From: Limnobacter litoralis
Lineage (GTDB): Bacteria; Pseudomonadota; Gammaproteobacteria; Burkholderiales; Burkholderiaceae_B
Length of the DNA: 64,000 nucleotides
Assembly: GCF_030160455.1 (NCBI RefSeq)
Contig: NZ_BSOJ01000006.1
Location: 248,001-312,000 of the forward strand
Direction: 5' to 3'
Part shown: positions 19,337 to 27,307 of the stretch, in pieces
Position numbering within the stretch: position 1 is the first letter of the stretch
How the letters are laid out: each line of letters begins with the position of its first letter
Program-made: the position numbers and the translations under genes
Notes under the pieces: generated by a model
What the model was told of the DNA's origin: nothing
Seen by the model: the letters and a program-made list of their open reading frames with translations, nothing else
The model's database searches: none

Positions 19337-19933
19337 TTACAGCACTGCTTTCACCACACGGTCCATTTCATCCATGGCTTGCTCACGGCTGACCATGCCG
19401 TCGCGCACCATTTGACGCAACCCCCAAAAGGCGATGATCAGCATCCACACCAGGCTGCGTGCGGAGGTTTCTTCCATCTCATAGGTTTTCTGGAACAGGG
19501 GTACCCAGAGGCTTAAAATCAGTTCACGAATGCGCATGCGGAGTTTTTCCAGCGCTTCGGATCCGTAATTCATGCCCGCGATCAGCTGCCAAAGTGCGTC
19601 ACCCCTGCCTTGCGGTAGGTCGAGTGACACCATGCCTGCGGCGCGCACTGCGTCGCGAATGTTGCCCTGATGACCCATGATTGCAGCTTGAGACATCATC
19701 ATGGTTTCCATGAAAATGTGGCGGGCGGTTTCAACCAAGAGCCCATCCAGGTTGGGAAAATGCTGATACACCAATTGCCGACTGACTTTGGCGTGATCGG
19801 CCAGCGCACTCATGTTGAGTACGGCCCATCCTTTGCCTTCTACCAAATCGGCTGCCTGTTCAATCAACTGCTTTTTTCGGGCGTCCTTGTCCAGGTAATG
19901 GCGTTTTCCCGACTTTCTGATTGCTTCGGTCAT
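19337..19933 (-). CDS. TetR/AcrR family regulator
   Basis: The 198-residue product has the TetR HTH near the N-terminus, with ALADHAKVSRQLVYQHFPNLDGLLVET at about residues 42-68. The C-terminal domain (residues 90-198) is helical with no recognised ligand pocket. The neighbouring GST pseudogene is divergent and a likely sigma70 promoter for it lies in the shared 208-base gap, so this regulator may once have controlled that gene. The partner is broken, so the target today is unknown. Confidence 0.9.
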   Translation of the reverse strand: MTEAIRKSGKRHYLDKDARKKQLIEQAADLVEGKGWAVLNMSALADHAKVSRQLVYQHFPNLDGLLVETARHIFMETMMMSQAAIMGHQGNIRDAVRAAGMVSLDLPQGRGDALWQLIAGMNYGSEALEKLRMRIRELILSLWVPLFQKTYEMEETSARSLVWMLIIAFWGLRQMVRDGMVSREQAMDEMDRVVKAVL

Positions 19934-20018
19934 TGTTGTCTATTTGTTGGTCCAAACCGGATTGTGACACATTCAAGCAGATTTGTAGGGCTGGGGATAG
20001 CCCCCCCAAAATAGTAAA

Positions 20019-20047
20019 TTGACACACTGTATATTTTGGCGTTAAAT
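20019..20047 (+). promoter_or_regulatory. Sigma70-like promoter ahead of the GST pseudogene
   Basis: TTGACA (20019-20024), a 17-base spacer and TTAAAT (20042-20047) form a good -35 and a fair -10 in correct register, about 95 bases upstream of the GST frame at 20142. Confidence 0.5.
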
Positions 20048-20141
20048 CAAAATCAAATGGCGTATCCTGGTGTGGTGGCTGTGTTTGCCGGGTTTAGTAA
20101 CCCCCTTGCTGACGGTGTCGTTGATCAATTCAAGGTGACAA

Positions 20142-21105
20142 ATGGGCAAACCCTCGGTGATTTCTACAGCAGGATGGTCCGGCGGTGTTTTGAATATGCA
20201 TGGTTTGGAGGTGTCATCCAGCACCGGAAAGCTGGAGGGATATCTGCGAAACAAGGGCATTGTGTATCGCCTTGTCCCCATGGACTATCGCGATTACAAG
20301 CGCTGTGCGAAGGCCACCGGAGTGGCGCAAATGCCCCAGGTGGAGTGGGGTGCAGGTCAGTGGTTGACCGAACCACCTTGATTATTGAATACCTGGAAAA
20401 GCTTTACGCGCACAACACGGTGACCTTGACAGACCCCTTCATGCAATTCATGGCGCAATTGCTTGAAGATTTCGGGGACGAATGGGTCAAACGGTCCTCA
20501 GTCTGCCACCGTTGGAGTCATCTGAACGATGCCAGACTCGTCAGTGCCCAATTGGCCGACTCGGTACTGGGTGATCTTGCGGTTCCCAATCCCCTTAAGC
20601 GCTGGGCGATTCTCCGTCGCCAGCGCAATCTCTTTCTCAAGCGCGCGGGTTGCACTTCGCGCACAGTTCAACGACTGTTGTCGCACTATATTCAGTTGCT
20701 TGACGCATTGGAACCTGTTTTGGCGTCACAGTCTTTTGTTTTTGGTCAGCGCCCCACGTTGGCAGACTATGGCCTGTTCGGCCCGATGTTCAGACATTTC
20801 TTCAGTGACCCCACGCCAGCCCGAATTCTCAAAAACCGGGCGCCTGCGGTACAGGAATGGATCGCCAGACTGTGGAATTGCCGGTTGGATGAACTGAACG
20901 ACAAGCCGATGCCTGTCACGATGCCTGCCGCATCCAGCGTTTGCGGCAACGCTTCCATGCGCTTTCACCAGAATGTCGAAGTCAGGTGGCGGAATGGTTG
21001 CCCTCGGTATTTTCCGTGTTGTTCAATCCGGTTCCGCGGCTCATTGCGCCGCCGATTGCTGAACTGCCGCTGGGGTCGTCCAACCCCGTTTCCATCTCCG
21101 CCTAG
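20142..21105 (+). pseudogene. Glutathione S-transferase family gene, frameshifted
   Basis: Three frames join to give one GST-like protein. The N-terminal frame (20142-20381) reads GLEVSSSTGKLEGYLRNKG to WGAGQWLTE. After about 20375 the +2 frame continues with TLIIEYLEKLYA and a GST C-terminal domain, including RPTLADYGLFGPMFRHF and RAPAVQEWIARLWN. At 20376-20381 the sequence has GAACC where GAAACC would restore WLTETTLII, so one base appears lost. After about 20930 the third frame stays open to TAG at 21103-21105 and reads VAEWLPSVFSVLFNP, which looks protein-like. A second one-base loss is the simplest explanation, but the true C-terminus is uncertain. Sequencing error is an alternative to real decay. 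Confidence 0.7.
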
Positions 21106-21159
21106 CAAGTACCCGCCGATTTGATTGTGTGTCTTCAGGATTATTAGCTTGTGTTAGTA

Positions 21160-21178
21160 AATGCAAACAATTACCATT
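21160..21178. promoter_or_regulatory. Fur-box-like operator
   Basis: The 19-mer matches the E. coli Fur consensus at about 14 of 19 positions when read on the reverse strand (AATGGTAAT half). It lies about 30 bases before the cupredoxin gene of the FTR1 iron-uptake pair, exactly where iron repression would be expected. Confidence 0.6.
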
Positions 21179-21207
21179 TGCGTTACTACTAACTCAATTC
21201 AATCATC

Positions 21208-21531
21208 ATGAAAAACAGCATTCTTCTGGCCTCCCTGCTCTGCGTGTCAACTTGGGCTTCAGCAGCCAGCAATGAGTTCACCTTGACCATCAAGGATCAT
21301 CTTTTCACGCCTTCGGAGCTCAAGGTGCCTGCCGGTCAGAAAATCAAACTGACTGTGGACAATCAGGACCCCACTCCCGAGGAGTTCGAAAGCCATTCCC
21401 TGAAGCGCGAGAAAGTGATCGCGGGGCGCTCGAAGGCGATCATCCATGTGGGTCCCTTGAAACCCGGTCGTTACGAATTTTTTGGCGAATTCAATGAAGC
21501 CACGGCCAAGGGCGTGTTGATCGCGGAGTAA
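21208..21531 (+). CDS. Periplasmic cupredoxin-domain protein, EfeO/P19-like, for iron uptake
   Basis: This 107-residue protein has a signal peptide (residues 1-20, cleaved after AWASA-like WASA) and a single cupredoxin-like beta-barrel. The FTLTIKDHLFTPSELKVPAGQKIKLTVDN segment, EEFESHSLKREKVI and KPGRYEFFGEF are characteristic of the small cupredoxin that accompanies FTR1-type permeases. It lacks the usual blue-copper Cys. It is four bases from the FTR1 gene. I infer that it delivers or oxidises ferrous iron for the permease. A Fur-like box is upstream, so it is probably iron-repressed. Confidence 0.82.
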   Translation: MKNSILLASLLCVSTWASAASNEFTLTIKDHLFTPSELKVPAGQKIKLTVDNQDPTPEEFESHSLKREKVIAGRSKAIIHVGPLKPGRYEFFGEFNEATAKGVLIAE

Positions 21532-21534
21532 ATC

Positions 21535-22365
21535 ATGTTGGCAGCTGCAATCATACTTTTTCGTGAAACCCTGGAAGCGGCCTTGATTCTTGGTATTGTG
21601 GCCGCCGCAACGCGCGGGGTATTCGGCCGCGGCCGTGCGCTGTGGATGGGCGTGGGTCTCGGTCTGGTCGGCTCGGTGCTGCTTGCCGCTGTCATGGGGC
21701 AACTTGCCAACATGGCAGACGGTTTGGGTCAGGAGCTGTTCAATGCCATGGTGTTGGGCATTGCAGTGTGCATGCTGGCCTGGCACCACATCTGGATGCG
21801 CTCACACGGGGCCGAACTGGCGGGACAGGCCAAGAAGGTCGGTGCGGGTGTTCGTGATGGCGCGGTCGGTTTGTCCGCCATCGTGGTGCTTATTGCCTTG
21901 ACCGTGTTGCGCGAAGGGGCTGAGAGTGTGATGTTCCTTCAGGGCATTTCAAGTGCCAGTGATCAGGGCCCGGTTCAGATGCTGATGGGCGCGTTCGCCG
22001 GCATTTTGACCGGTGGCATACTGGGTTGCCTGCTGTACGCGGGTTTGGTGAAAATCCCGCTCAAATGGTTTTTCTCGGTGACCGGTGTTTTACTGGTTTT
22101 GCTGGCGGCCGGCTTGTCCAGTCAGATGGCGCGGTTTTTGGTGCAGGCTGACTTGTTGCCGACACTGGTCACGCCTTTGTGGGACACCTCCTGGTTGCTT
22201 TCGCTGGATTCCCTGCCGGGCGCGATGTTGCATGTGCTGGTTGGTTATGACCCAGAGCCGTCAGGCATTCAGGTGGTGTTTTATCTGGCCACCGCCTTGG
22301 CGATTGTCGTAGCGGCCCGCTGGGTTCAGGGCACTTCACGCACAGCAAACCAGGCGGCTGTGTAA
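21535..22365 (+). CDS. FTR1-family iron permease
   Basis: The 276-residue protein has seven predicted helices. Both FTR1 signature motifs with glutamates are present: RETLE at residues 10-14 and REGAE at 126-130, the iron-handling motifs in the first and fourth helices. It works in the inner membrane to import oxidised ferrous iron. The gene starts 3 bases after the cupredoxin gene. Its last 40 bases overlap the end of the convergent kinase gene (22326-22365), an unusual convergent overlap. No EfeB-type peroxidase is present. Confidence 0.9.
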   Translation: MLAAAIILFRETLEAALILGIVAAATRGVFGRGRALWMGVGLGLVGSVLLAAVMGQLANMADGLGQELFNAMVLGIAVCMLAWHHIWMRSHGAELAGQAKKVGAGVRDGAVGLSAIVVLIALTVLREGAESVMFLQGISSASDQGPVQMLMGAFAGILTGGILGCLLYAGLVKIPLKWFFSVTGVLLVLLAAGLSSQMARFLVQADLLPTLVTPLWDTSWLLSLDSLPGAMLHVLVGYDPEPSGIQVVFYLATALAIVVAARWVQGTSRTANQAAV

Positions 22366-23996
22366 CGGTTTTCGCAGTCTGCACGGTTCACACACTCTGG
22401 TTGACCAATCAGGTTTTCCGGAGTGGCGTTCAGCCTTTGAACCAGACCAAACCCGTACAGGTCGGTCATTTGCAGCGCGTCGTATTTGCGCGGCTCAGTG
22501 GAAACAAGAACGAGAAACTCGTCTTTGCCGGCAGGGCCCGTGGTGTCAAGGGGGTCATTGGCCGGTGGTAAGGACAGCGATTGACCTGCGGCCAGAAACA
22601 ACCGGGGGGTGCGCTTGTTCGGGATGAGCTGCACCAGATTGCCATCGGTGGTGAACACATACACGGTGACATAGCCACTGAGTAGTGATTGCACCGTGAA
22701 ATTCAGATGGCTTTTCCCGATGGTCAGCGTGGGGCTTGTGGCGCGTGCCGTCAGTTCCTCGCCGTGGGTTAGTCCGTTAATGATTCGTCGAAAGGCGTCG
22801 AATTCGGGCAACTGTTCTTGGGGGCGAACAGCTGTCGCCGAGGGAGGCAAGGTTTGGCTTGCTGGACGGGGCGCTGCCTGGGGTTTCCTGCCGGCGGCTG
22901 GGGATGGCTTTTTGCCATGAAGCGGTTGCCTCTGCAATATCCAGTGCGGCACCAGTCGGGTTGCAGCAAAACTGAGCAGGCACAGGATCACGAAACTTGC
23001 GACCAGCAACACTGTTTTGCGGCGCGGTCTTGATGTCATTTCGTTGAATTTTGCAGATGTGGGCGCTTCATTGGCCGTAATGTCCAACACAAACTGTTCC
23101 ATGCTCACGGTGCGGTCTTCAGGTTTGACCGCCAGCGCTCGGTCGATGGCTTGTAACAAGTGGTTTGAATAGGGTAGGGTCTGCTCCGTCAGGCGGAGGT
23201 AGTTGTCCTTAACCATTCTACCCATGGCCGAGGGCGGCACTTTGCCCGTCAGCATCCAGTGCGCAACGCTGGCCAGCGCGTACACATCGGTCCATGGGCC
23301 TTGTTTCAAACCCGGTATTTCAGCGTATTGTTCCACCGGTGCGTAGCTGGCTTTCAGGATCACTGTCAGTGCTTCGTTCATTTCCCCGATGGTGCGGCGC
23401 GCGGCGCCAAAGTCAAGCAATACGGGTTGTTGGTCCGGTGTCTGAATGATGACGTTTTCTGGCGAAATGTCACGGTGAATACATTGCTTCTCGTGCATGA
23501 CGCCCAGTGCTTGAGCGATGGGTATGAGTATGTCGAGAATTTCGCGCTCGGACAGGGTGCCCGCGCGTTGTTCAAGCATGGCCTTCAGTGTTTGCCCTTT
23601 GTACAAGGGCATTACCATGTAAGCAGTGCCGTGCTCTGCCCAGAACCGGTATACCTTGACCAGCGCCGGATGATCGAACTGTGCAAGCAGTTTGGCTTCA
23701 TTCATGAAGCTGCCCAGGCCGGTTTCGAAGGTGTCTCGGTCTTTGTCTGAACGAGGTTGAATGCTGCCGCCCGGGTGTCGAAGTGCAAGTGTGGCCGGAA
23801 GATATTCTTTCAGCGCGACCTCGCGTTCCAGGCTGATGTCCCAAGCCCGATAGACGATGCCGAAACCACCCACCCCCAAGACTCCTCGAATTTCAAAGTC
23901 GTGCAGTACAAAGCCGATGGGCAGTGTCTGGGCGGTGTCGCATGTGGGCGCAGCCCTGTGAGGTGCCCGAAGAATGACTGTTTTGCTGTCGTCCAT
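22326..23996 (-). CDS. Hanks-type Ser/Thr protein kinase with C-terminal DUF4384, T6SS-linked
   Basis: The 556-residue product has a kinase domain at about residues 33-300, a membrane helix at about 327-349 and a periplasmic C-terminal part. Visible motifs are the glycine loop GVGGFG, the ATP lysine (Lys63 in VALKEY), HRD (174-176) and DFG (195-197). In the catalytic loop the usual HRDLKPEN reads HRDISPEN, so Lys is Ser, as in some membrane kinases. The C-terminal segment with VTVYVFTTDGNLVQLIPN and FLVLVSTEPRKY is DUF4384-like. The ATG at 23996 lies 2 bases after tagF stops. Together with tagF and tssM it belongs to a type VI secretion remnant. A longer start at 24026 is in frame but overlaps tagF. 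Confidence 0.85.
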   Translation of the reverse strand: MDDSKTVILRAPHRAAPTCDTAQTLPIGFVLHDFEIRGVLGVGGFGIVYRAWDISLEREVALKEYLPATLALRHPGGSIQPRSDKDRDTFETGLGSFMNEAKLLAQFDHPALVKVYRFWAEHGTAYMVMPLYKGQTLKAMLEQRAGTLSEREILDILIPIAQALGVMHEKQCIHRDISPENVIIQTPDQQPVLLDFGAARRTIGEMNEALTVILKASYAPVEQYAEIPGLKQGPWTDVYALASVAHWMLTGKVPPSAMGRMVKDNYLRLTEQTLPYSNHLLQAIDRALAVKPEDRTVSMEQFVLDITANEAPTSAKFNEMTSRPRRKTVLLVASFVILCLLSFAATRLVPHWILQRQPLHGKKPSPAAGRKPQAAPRPASQTLPPSATAVRPQEQLPEFDAFRRIINGLTHGEELTARATSPTLTIGKSHLNFTVQSLLSGYVTVYVFTTDGNLVQLIPNKRTPRLFLAAGQSLSLPPANDPLDTTGPAGKDEFLVLVSTEPRKYDALQMTDLYGFGLVQRLNATPENLIGQPECVNRADCENRYTAAWFAVREVP

Positions 23997-23998
23997 CG

Positions 23999-24583
23999 CT
24001 ATTCCGTGTAGCCATAGAGTCGACAAAACTGCGCGGCATCTGGCAGTCCCTCACAGTCGAGCTGATGTGGCTCAATGCCGTCAAGCTGCAAGCTGAACCA
24101 CAGTGGCTTTGGTAGTGCACTGGTCTGAAGGTCAAGTTGCAGTGTTTGTTGGTGCAAAGCAGGAAGTTCTGACAGCGCGCGGTTCAGCACCTCCGGGGGC
24201 CAATCTTCATCCAGGGTTTGGCTGCAAATGCGGTGCATGTGCTTTAGCCAGTCTTCAAAGTGGAGACTTTCGCGGCATGTGTCTGGCTGACTGTGCAGTG
24301 TTTGCAGCACAATCAAGGGGTATGCGCGACCCGCTTTGTCCACCGAAGGCATTAATACGCCCACAGCATGGGCGCTGCCCAGCGATTTGCACACGCCCGG
24401 GGGCCAGTAGAAGGCGCTCATGGGGGCAGCAAAGTAGAGCGTCAGCCATTGCTGATTAAAAAGAAGCTCGCACCTCTGCATGCAAGTCGAAATCCACTGA
24501 TCCAGTTCTGCTTCCACTGCCGCAGGCATGTCTGAAGCGCAAAAGTCACCGACCGCTGGTATTTTTCCGAACCACATGTACAT
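23999..24583 (-). CDS. tagF: T6SS-associated protein TagF
   Basis: The 194-residue product matches TagF/DUF2094 family proteins. It begins MYMWFGKIPAVGDFCASDM, the characteristic WFGK-PxxGDF pattern, and continues with VEAELDQWI, WLTLYFAAPMSAFYWPPG, GVLMPSVDKAGRAYPL and PLWFSLQLDG. TagF is a post-translational repressor of type VI secretion in Pseudomonas. Start 24583 is placed just after the tssM stop (24585) and before the kinase, the usual tssM-tagF-kinase order. Longer frame extensions overlap tssM and are not credible. Confidence 0.85.
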   Translation of the reverse strand: MYMWFGKIPAVGDFCASDMPAAVEAELDQWISTCMQRCELLFNQQWLTLYFAAPMSAFYWPPGVCKSLGSAHAVGVLMPSVDKAGRAYPLIVLQTLHSQPDTCRESLHFEDWLKHMHRICSQTLDEDWPPEVLNRALSELPALHQQTLQLDLQTSALPKPLWFSLQLDGIEPHQLDCEGLPDAAQFCRLYGYTE

Positions 24584-24584
24584 G

Positions 24585-25262
24585 TCAGAGGCTCTCCGGG
24601 CAGCGGAAGGCGTGCAAGGCGCGCATGCGAAGGGGATTGAAGGCTGAATTGGCCATGACCTCCAGCTCAAACGACTTGGCGCCCAGGTGAATGGTGGCCA
24701 AAAAGCGTTCAGGTCTGTCGGTGGTTTTGATTTGAGCGGCGTCAAACAGACGAAACAGTGCCCAAGGGCCTTTGAATACCAGGGATTGGGCGTCGTCAGA
24801 ACTTCGCAATGAGATTTTGCCCGATGCGGGCCTGGCTTTCCATTGAAGACTGTGCGTGGGGTCGAACTGCATGGAGAACATGGTCAGTTTGCCATCTTGG
24901 TCCAAATACAGAACATCTTGGGGATTGCTGGATTTCACCAAGGTCAGCCGGACTGAAAAGCCAGGCTCATTGGGATTTTCCGCGAACATCACCTGTCGAA
25001 TTTGGTCCGCACGTTGAAATTGGGCCAAAGCGTCGGTTTCTGGCGGACGGCTGCCGTCGCTGAGGGGTTTGAAACGCCAAGGGTCGGTGCCTGTGTCAAC
25101 CAAATTGATCAGGTGACTGTCAAAAAACTGTTTGAGCAAGCCGGTCGGGCCGAACAGCCGTATGAAATCCTCTGGCAGTGTGTCGGTTGCAGAACTGGCC
25201 GCAAAAGGATATCGGTTGTGAACGGTGGTGCGGCAAGTGGCAGCCAGGGGGTGAATGACGCG
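24585..25262 (-). pseudogene. tssM: TssM/IcmF C-terminal fragment (T6SS)
   Basis: About 225 C-terminal residues of TssM survive. The frame reads, from 25262 leftwards, IHPLAATC, VHNRYPFA, LPEDFIRLFGPTGLLKQFFDSHL and then the IcmF-C domain to CPESL at the stop. NRYPFA and DFxRLFGPxGLLxxFF are classic TssM motifs. The frame hits TGA at 25263-25265, and beyond that point the DNA is a different gene on the other strand. A TTG inside (25139) is not a real start. TssM normally exceeds 1000 residues, so some 80% is missing. The secretion system cannot be functional from this copy. Confidence 0.85.
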
Positions 25263-26780
25263 TCAATCAGCGATCAGAACGATTTGCTGATTCGTGGTGC
25301 AACTGTGGCTAAAAACCTCACCATTCAGGCGAAGAATATTAGCCAGACTGATGCGGTCGCGGTTGGTCAATCGACCCGAATTCAGGCCCAGTCGATCAAT
25401 CTCTCCAATCTGGACAATCAATGGGGCAGTAACGAGGTCTTAAACTCGCAGGGTGACGCCAGTCTGGCTGGTCAGAATGTGGTGTTGGGGGCCAGCAAGG
25501 TGGGCGGGAATCTTCAGATTTCATCCAACCAAGTGGCTCAAACCGGTGTTTTGTCAGTCAACGGCAATACGCTGGTTCAGGCCTCAGCCGGAGACATCAA
25601 TCTGCAGTCAGCCAACGAATTGAAGGGCGCCTTGGCGCTTTCGGGTGACCAGGTTATGTTGCGCAACACACTGACCAGTCATCTGGCCTCTCTGAGCTCC
25701 AAAGGCGGCAAACTGGAGAGCGATGGTGTTCTGTATCTAGAGGGCAATGTGTTTCAAGGCGGCGGTGACTTCACTTTCCTAACCCACGTCACTCCGGCGG
25801 CGCTGTCCAGTGCCCAGATCAAAGCCATACAAATTCCAGAACTGGATGCCTACTCTGGCAAGTCCGCCGTGGATCCATTCGCTGGTGTTTCCGACCTGTC
25901 CCTCGCGTCAGCTGGAATTCAACAGACGGGTGGCGTCATACAAAGCAACGCGGGTGCTCACACGCATTTCCAGAGCACAGAAAATGCGTCCATCATTTTG
26001 AATCGATCCAACCAAATCAATGGTTTGTTCACTGCCTTGGCCGGCTCTCAATACGGCACCCAGTACGTGTATTCGTATGTTAAAGGGGCCAGCCTGGTCA
26101 GCGTGAACAATCTGGCTCCATTGTCCACCGATCGCAATGGCATTGAGGCTGATCTGATTGCGATTCGATCCAATGGTTTGTCCACGCTGGATGACTCTGT
26201 GTTGCGTGCACGTTTGCCTTACAACGACCTGTTGGTGGGGGCTTCTCAGTCCTATCCAGGTTTACTTTTGTCCATTCCTGTAGACAGTGCAAATCGGGTC
26301 AACAACAACGGCTTGTTCGAGTTTGGCGCGCAGCAGTCGGGCAACAGCACCAAGGGGGCGATCAATGTGGAGGTGGGCAACCCGGCTCTTCCAGGGCTTG
26401 GCGGCTTCACCACCGTACTGCCGTTCCAAGGGGCTGTGGTTGCACCCGACCAGTTGGTGTTTTTAAGGGGGCCGAAAGTCAATCGTCTGTATTCGTTCTA
26501 TTACGACGGGGCTGGCAATGTCACGCGCATTCCTGTTAGCTACAACGGTTACATTGTTCTCAGCCCACAAGAATCGGCAGCACTGACTTCGTCACAGGGC
26601 TCCGTCAATTTGGCACGTCAAGAACAACAGCAGTCGGTCGTCAGAACCGAAAATGTGTCAGGTCAGGTGATCAACGGCGTCATCATGGAAGTGGGCACCG
26701 GGCGACCCGCCACAGAGGGCACTGGTGGAATTGCCAAGCCTGCAACCTGTGGTTCAAACAATGCAGACGGTGGCTGTTAA
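25251..26780 (+). pseudogene. Filamentous-haemagglutinin-like adhesin, 3' fragment
   Basis: The frame is part of a large exoprotein. From about 25251 it shows FHA-type beta-helix repeats: LIRGATVAKNLTIQAKNI, GNLQISSNQVAQTG, GNTLVQASAGDINLQSAN and so on for about 510 residues to the stop. It ends in CGSNNADGGC, a Cys pair with eight residues between, recalling the C-terminal cysteine loop that anchors Haemophilus HMW1 (with nine between). An upstream in-frame start at 25002 lies in antisense of tssM and is not real. No signal peptide, TPS domain or TpsB partner is present, so the fragment cannot be secreted as it stands. Confidence 0.8.
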
Positions 26781-26829
26781 ACCGTTCTTTTTCCAAAAAA
26801 CGGGATGGTCTCTGGTTCGTTACGTATTT

Positions 26830-26873
26830 CCTTCGGTTATGCTGATTTAGGTACATAAAATCACAACCGAAGG
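26830..26873 (+). promoter_or_regulatory. Stem-loop covering the MAPEG gene ribosome site
   Basis: CCTTCGGTT (26830-26838) pairs perfectly over 9 bp with AACCGAAGG (26865-26873). The 3' arm contains the start of the AAGGAG ribosome site of the downstream gene. If the transcript starts upstream of the left arm, the stem would hide the ribosome site. A TACATAAAAT element in the loop could instead be the -10 region. Confidence 0.45.
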
Positions 26874-26883
26874 AGACACTGAA

Positions 26884-27303
26884 ATGACCACCACTGCATT
26901 GGCTGTATTGGCGTTTGCCGCCTGGCACCTGTTTTTGACCGGCCTGATCTGGGCCTCAAGAGCCTTCTTGATTGTTACAACCGGAAAAGCAGCCAACAGT
27001 TTTAAACCCGATGGCACAGACGTGTCGCCATTTTCAGCGCGTCTGTGTCGGGCACATGCCAACACCTATGAAAACGCGCCTTACATTCTGGGTTTGATGT
27101 TGCTGGCTTTGGTGACCGGCCACGGTGCAATCACCGATGGCTTGGCTCTGGCTGTCGTAGGCGCTCGGGTGCTTCAATCCTTGATTCACCTGGCTTCAAC
27201 CAGCGTAATGGCGGTTCAGGCCCGCTTTCTGTTTTTTGTCATTCAGTGGGGCATCGCCGTGTACTGGGCCTGGAAAATGTTCAGCATGAGCACCGTGGCC
27301 TGA
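26884..27303 (+). CDS. MAPEG family membrane protein
   Basis: The 139-residue protein has four helices of the MAPEG fold (membrane-associated proteins in eicosanoid and glutathione metabolism). The CRAHANTYENAPYILGLMLLA segment in the first loop and second helix is the family signature, with RxxxANxxEN. Bacterial members are glutathione-dependent or uncharacterised. The gene lies between a broken adhesin and a cytochrome operon running the other way. An AAGGAG site precedes the ATG; a hairpin covers it. Confidence 0.85.
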   Translation: MTTTALAVLAFAAWHLFLTGLIWASRAFLIVTTGKAANSFKPDGTDVSPFSARLCRAHANTYENAPYILGLMLLALVTGHGAITDGLALAVVGARVLQSLIHLASTSVMAVQARFLFFVIQWGIAVYWAWKMFSMSTVA

Positions 27304-27307
27304 TCCA

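Noticed and set aside
20036-20380. N-terminal part of the long frame beginning at 20036
   Set aside because: Only the part after about 20380 looks like a GST. The first 115 codons are out of frame with the true N-terminal GST sequence and lack motifs.
25002-25250. 5' part of the adhesin frame
   Set aside because: This part is antisense to the conserved TssM C-terminal domain, so it is not coding for adhesin.
26781-26812. Weak hairpin after the adhesin stop (CCGTT...ACGG)
   Set aside because: The stem is interrupted and A/T-rich. It might be a terminator relic, but evidence is too thin to list.
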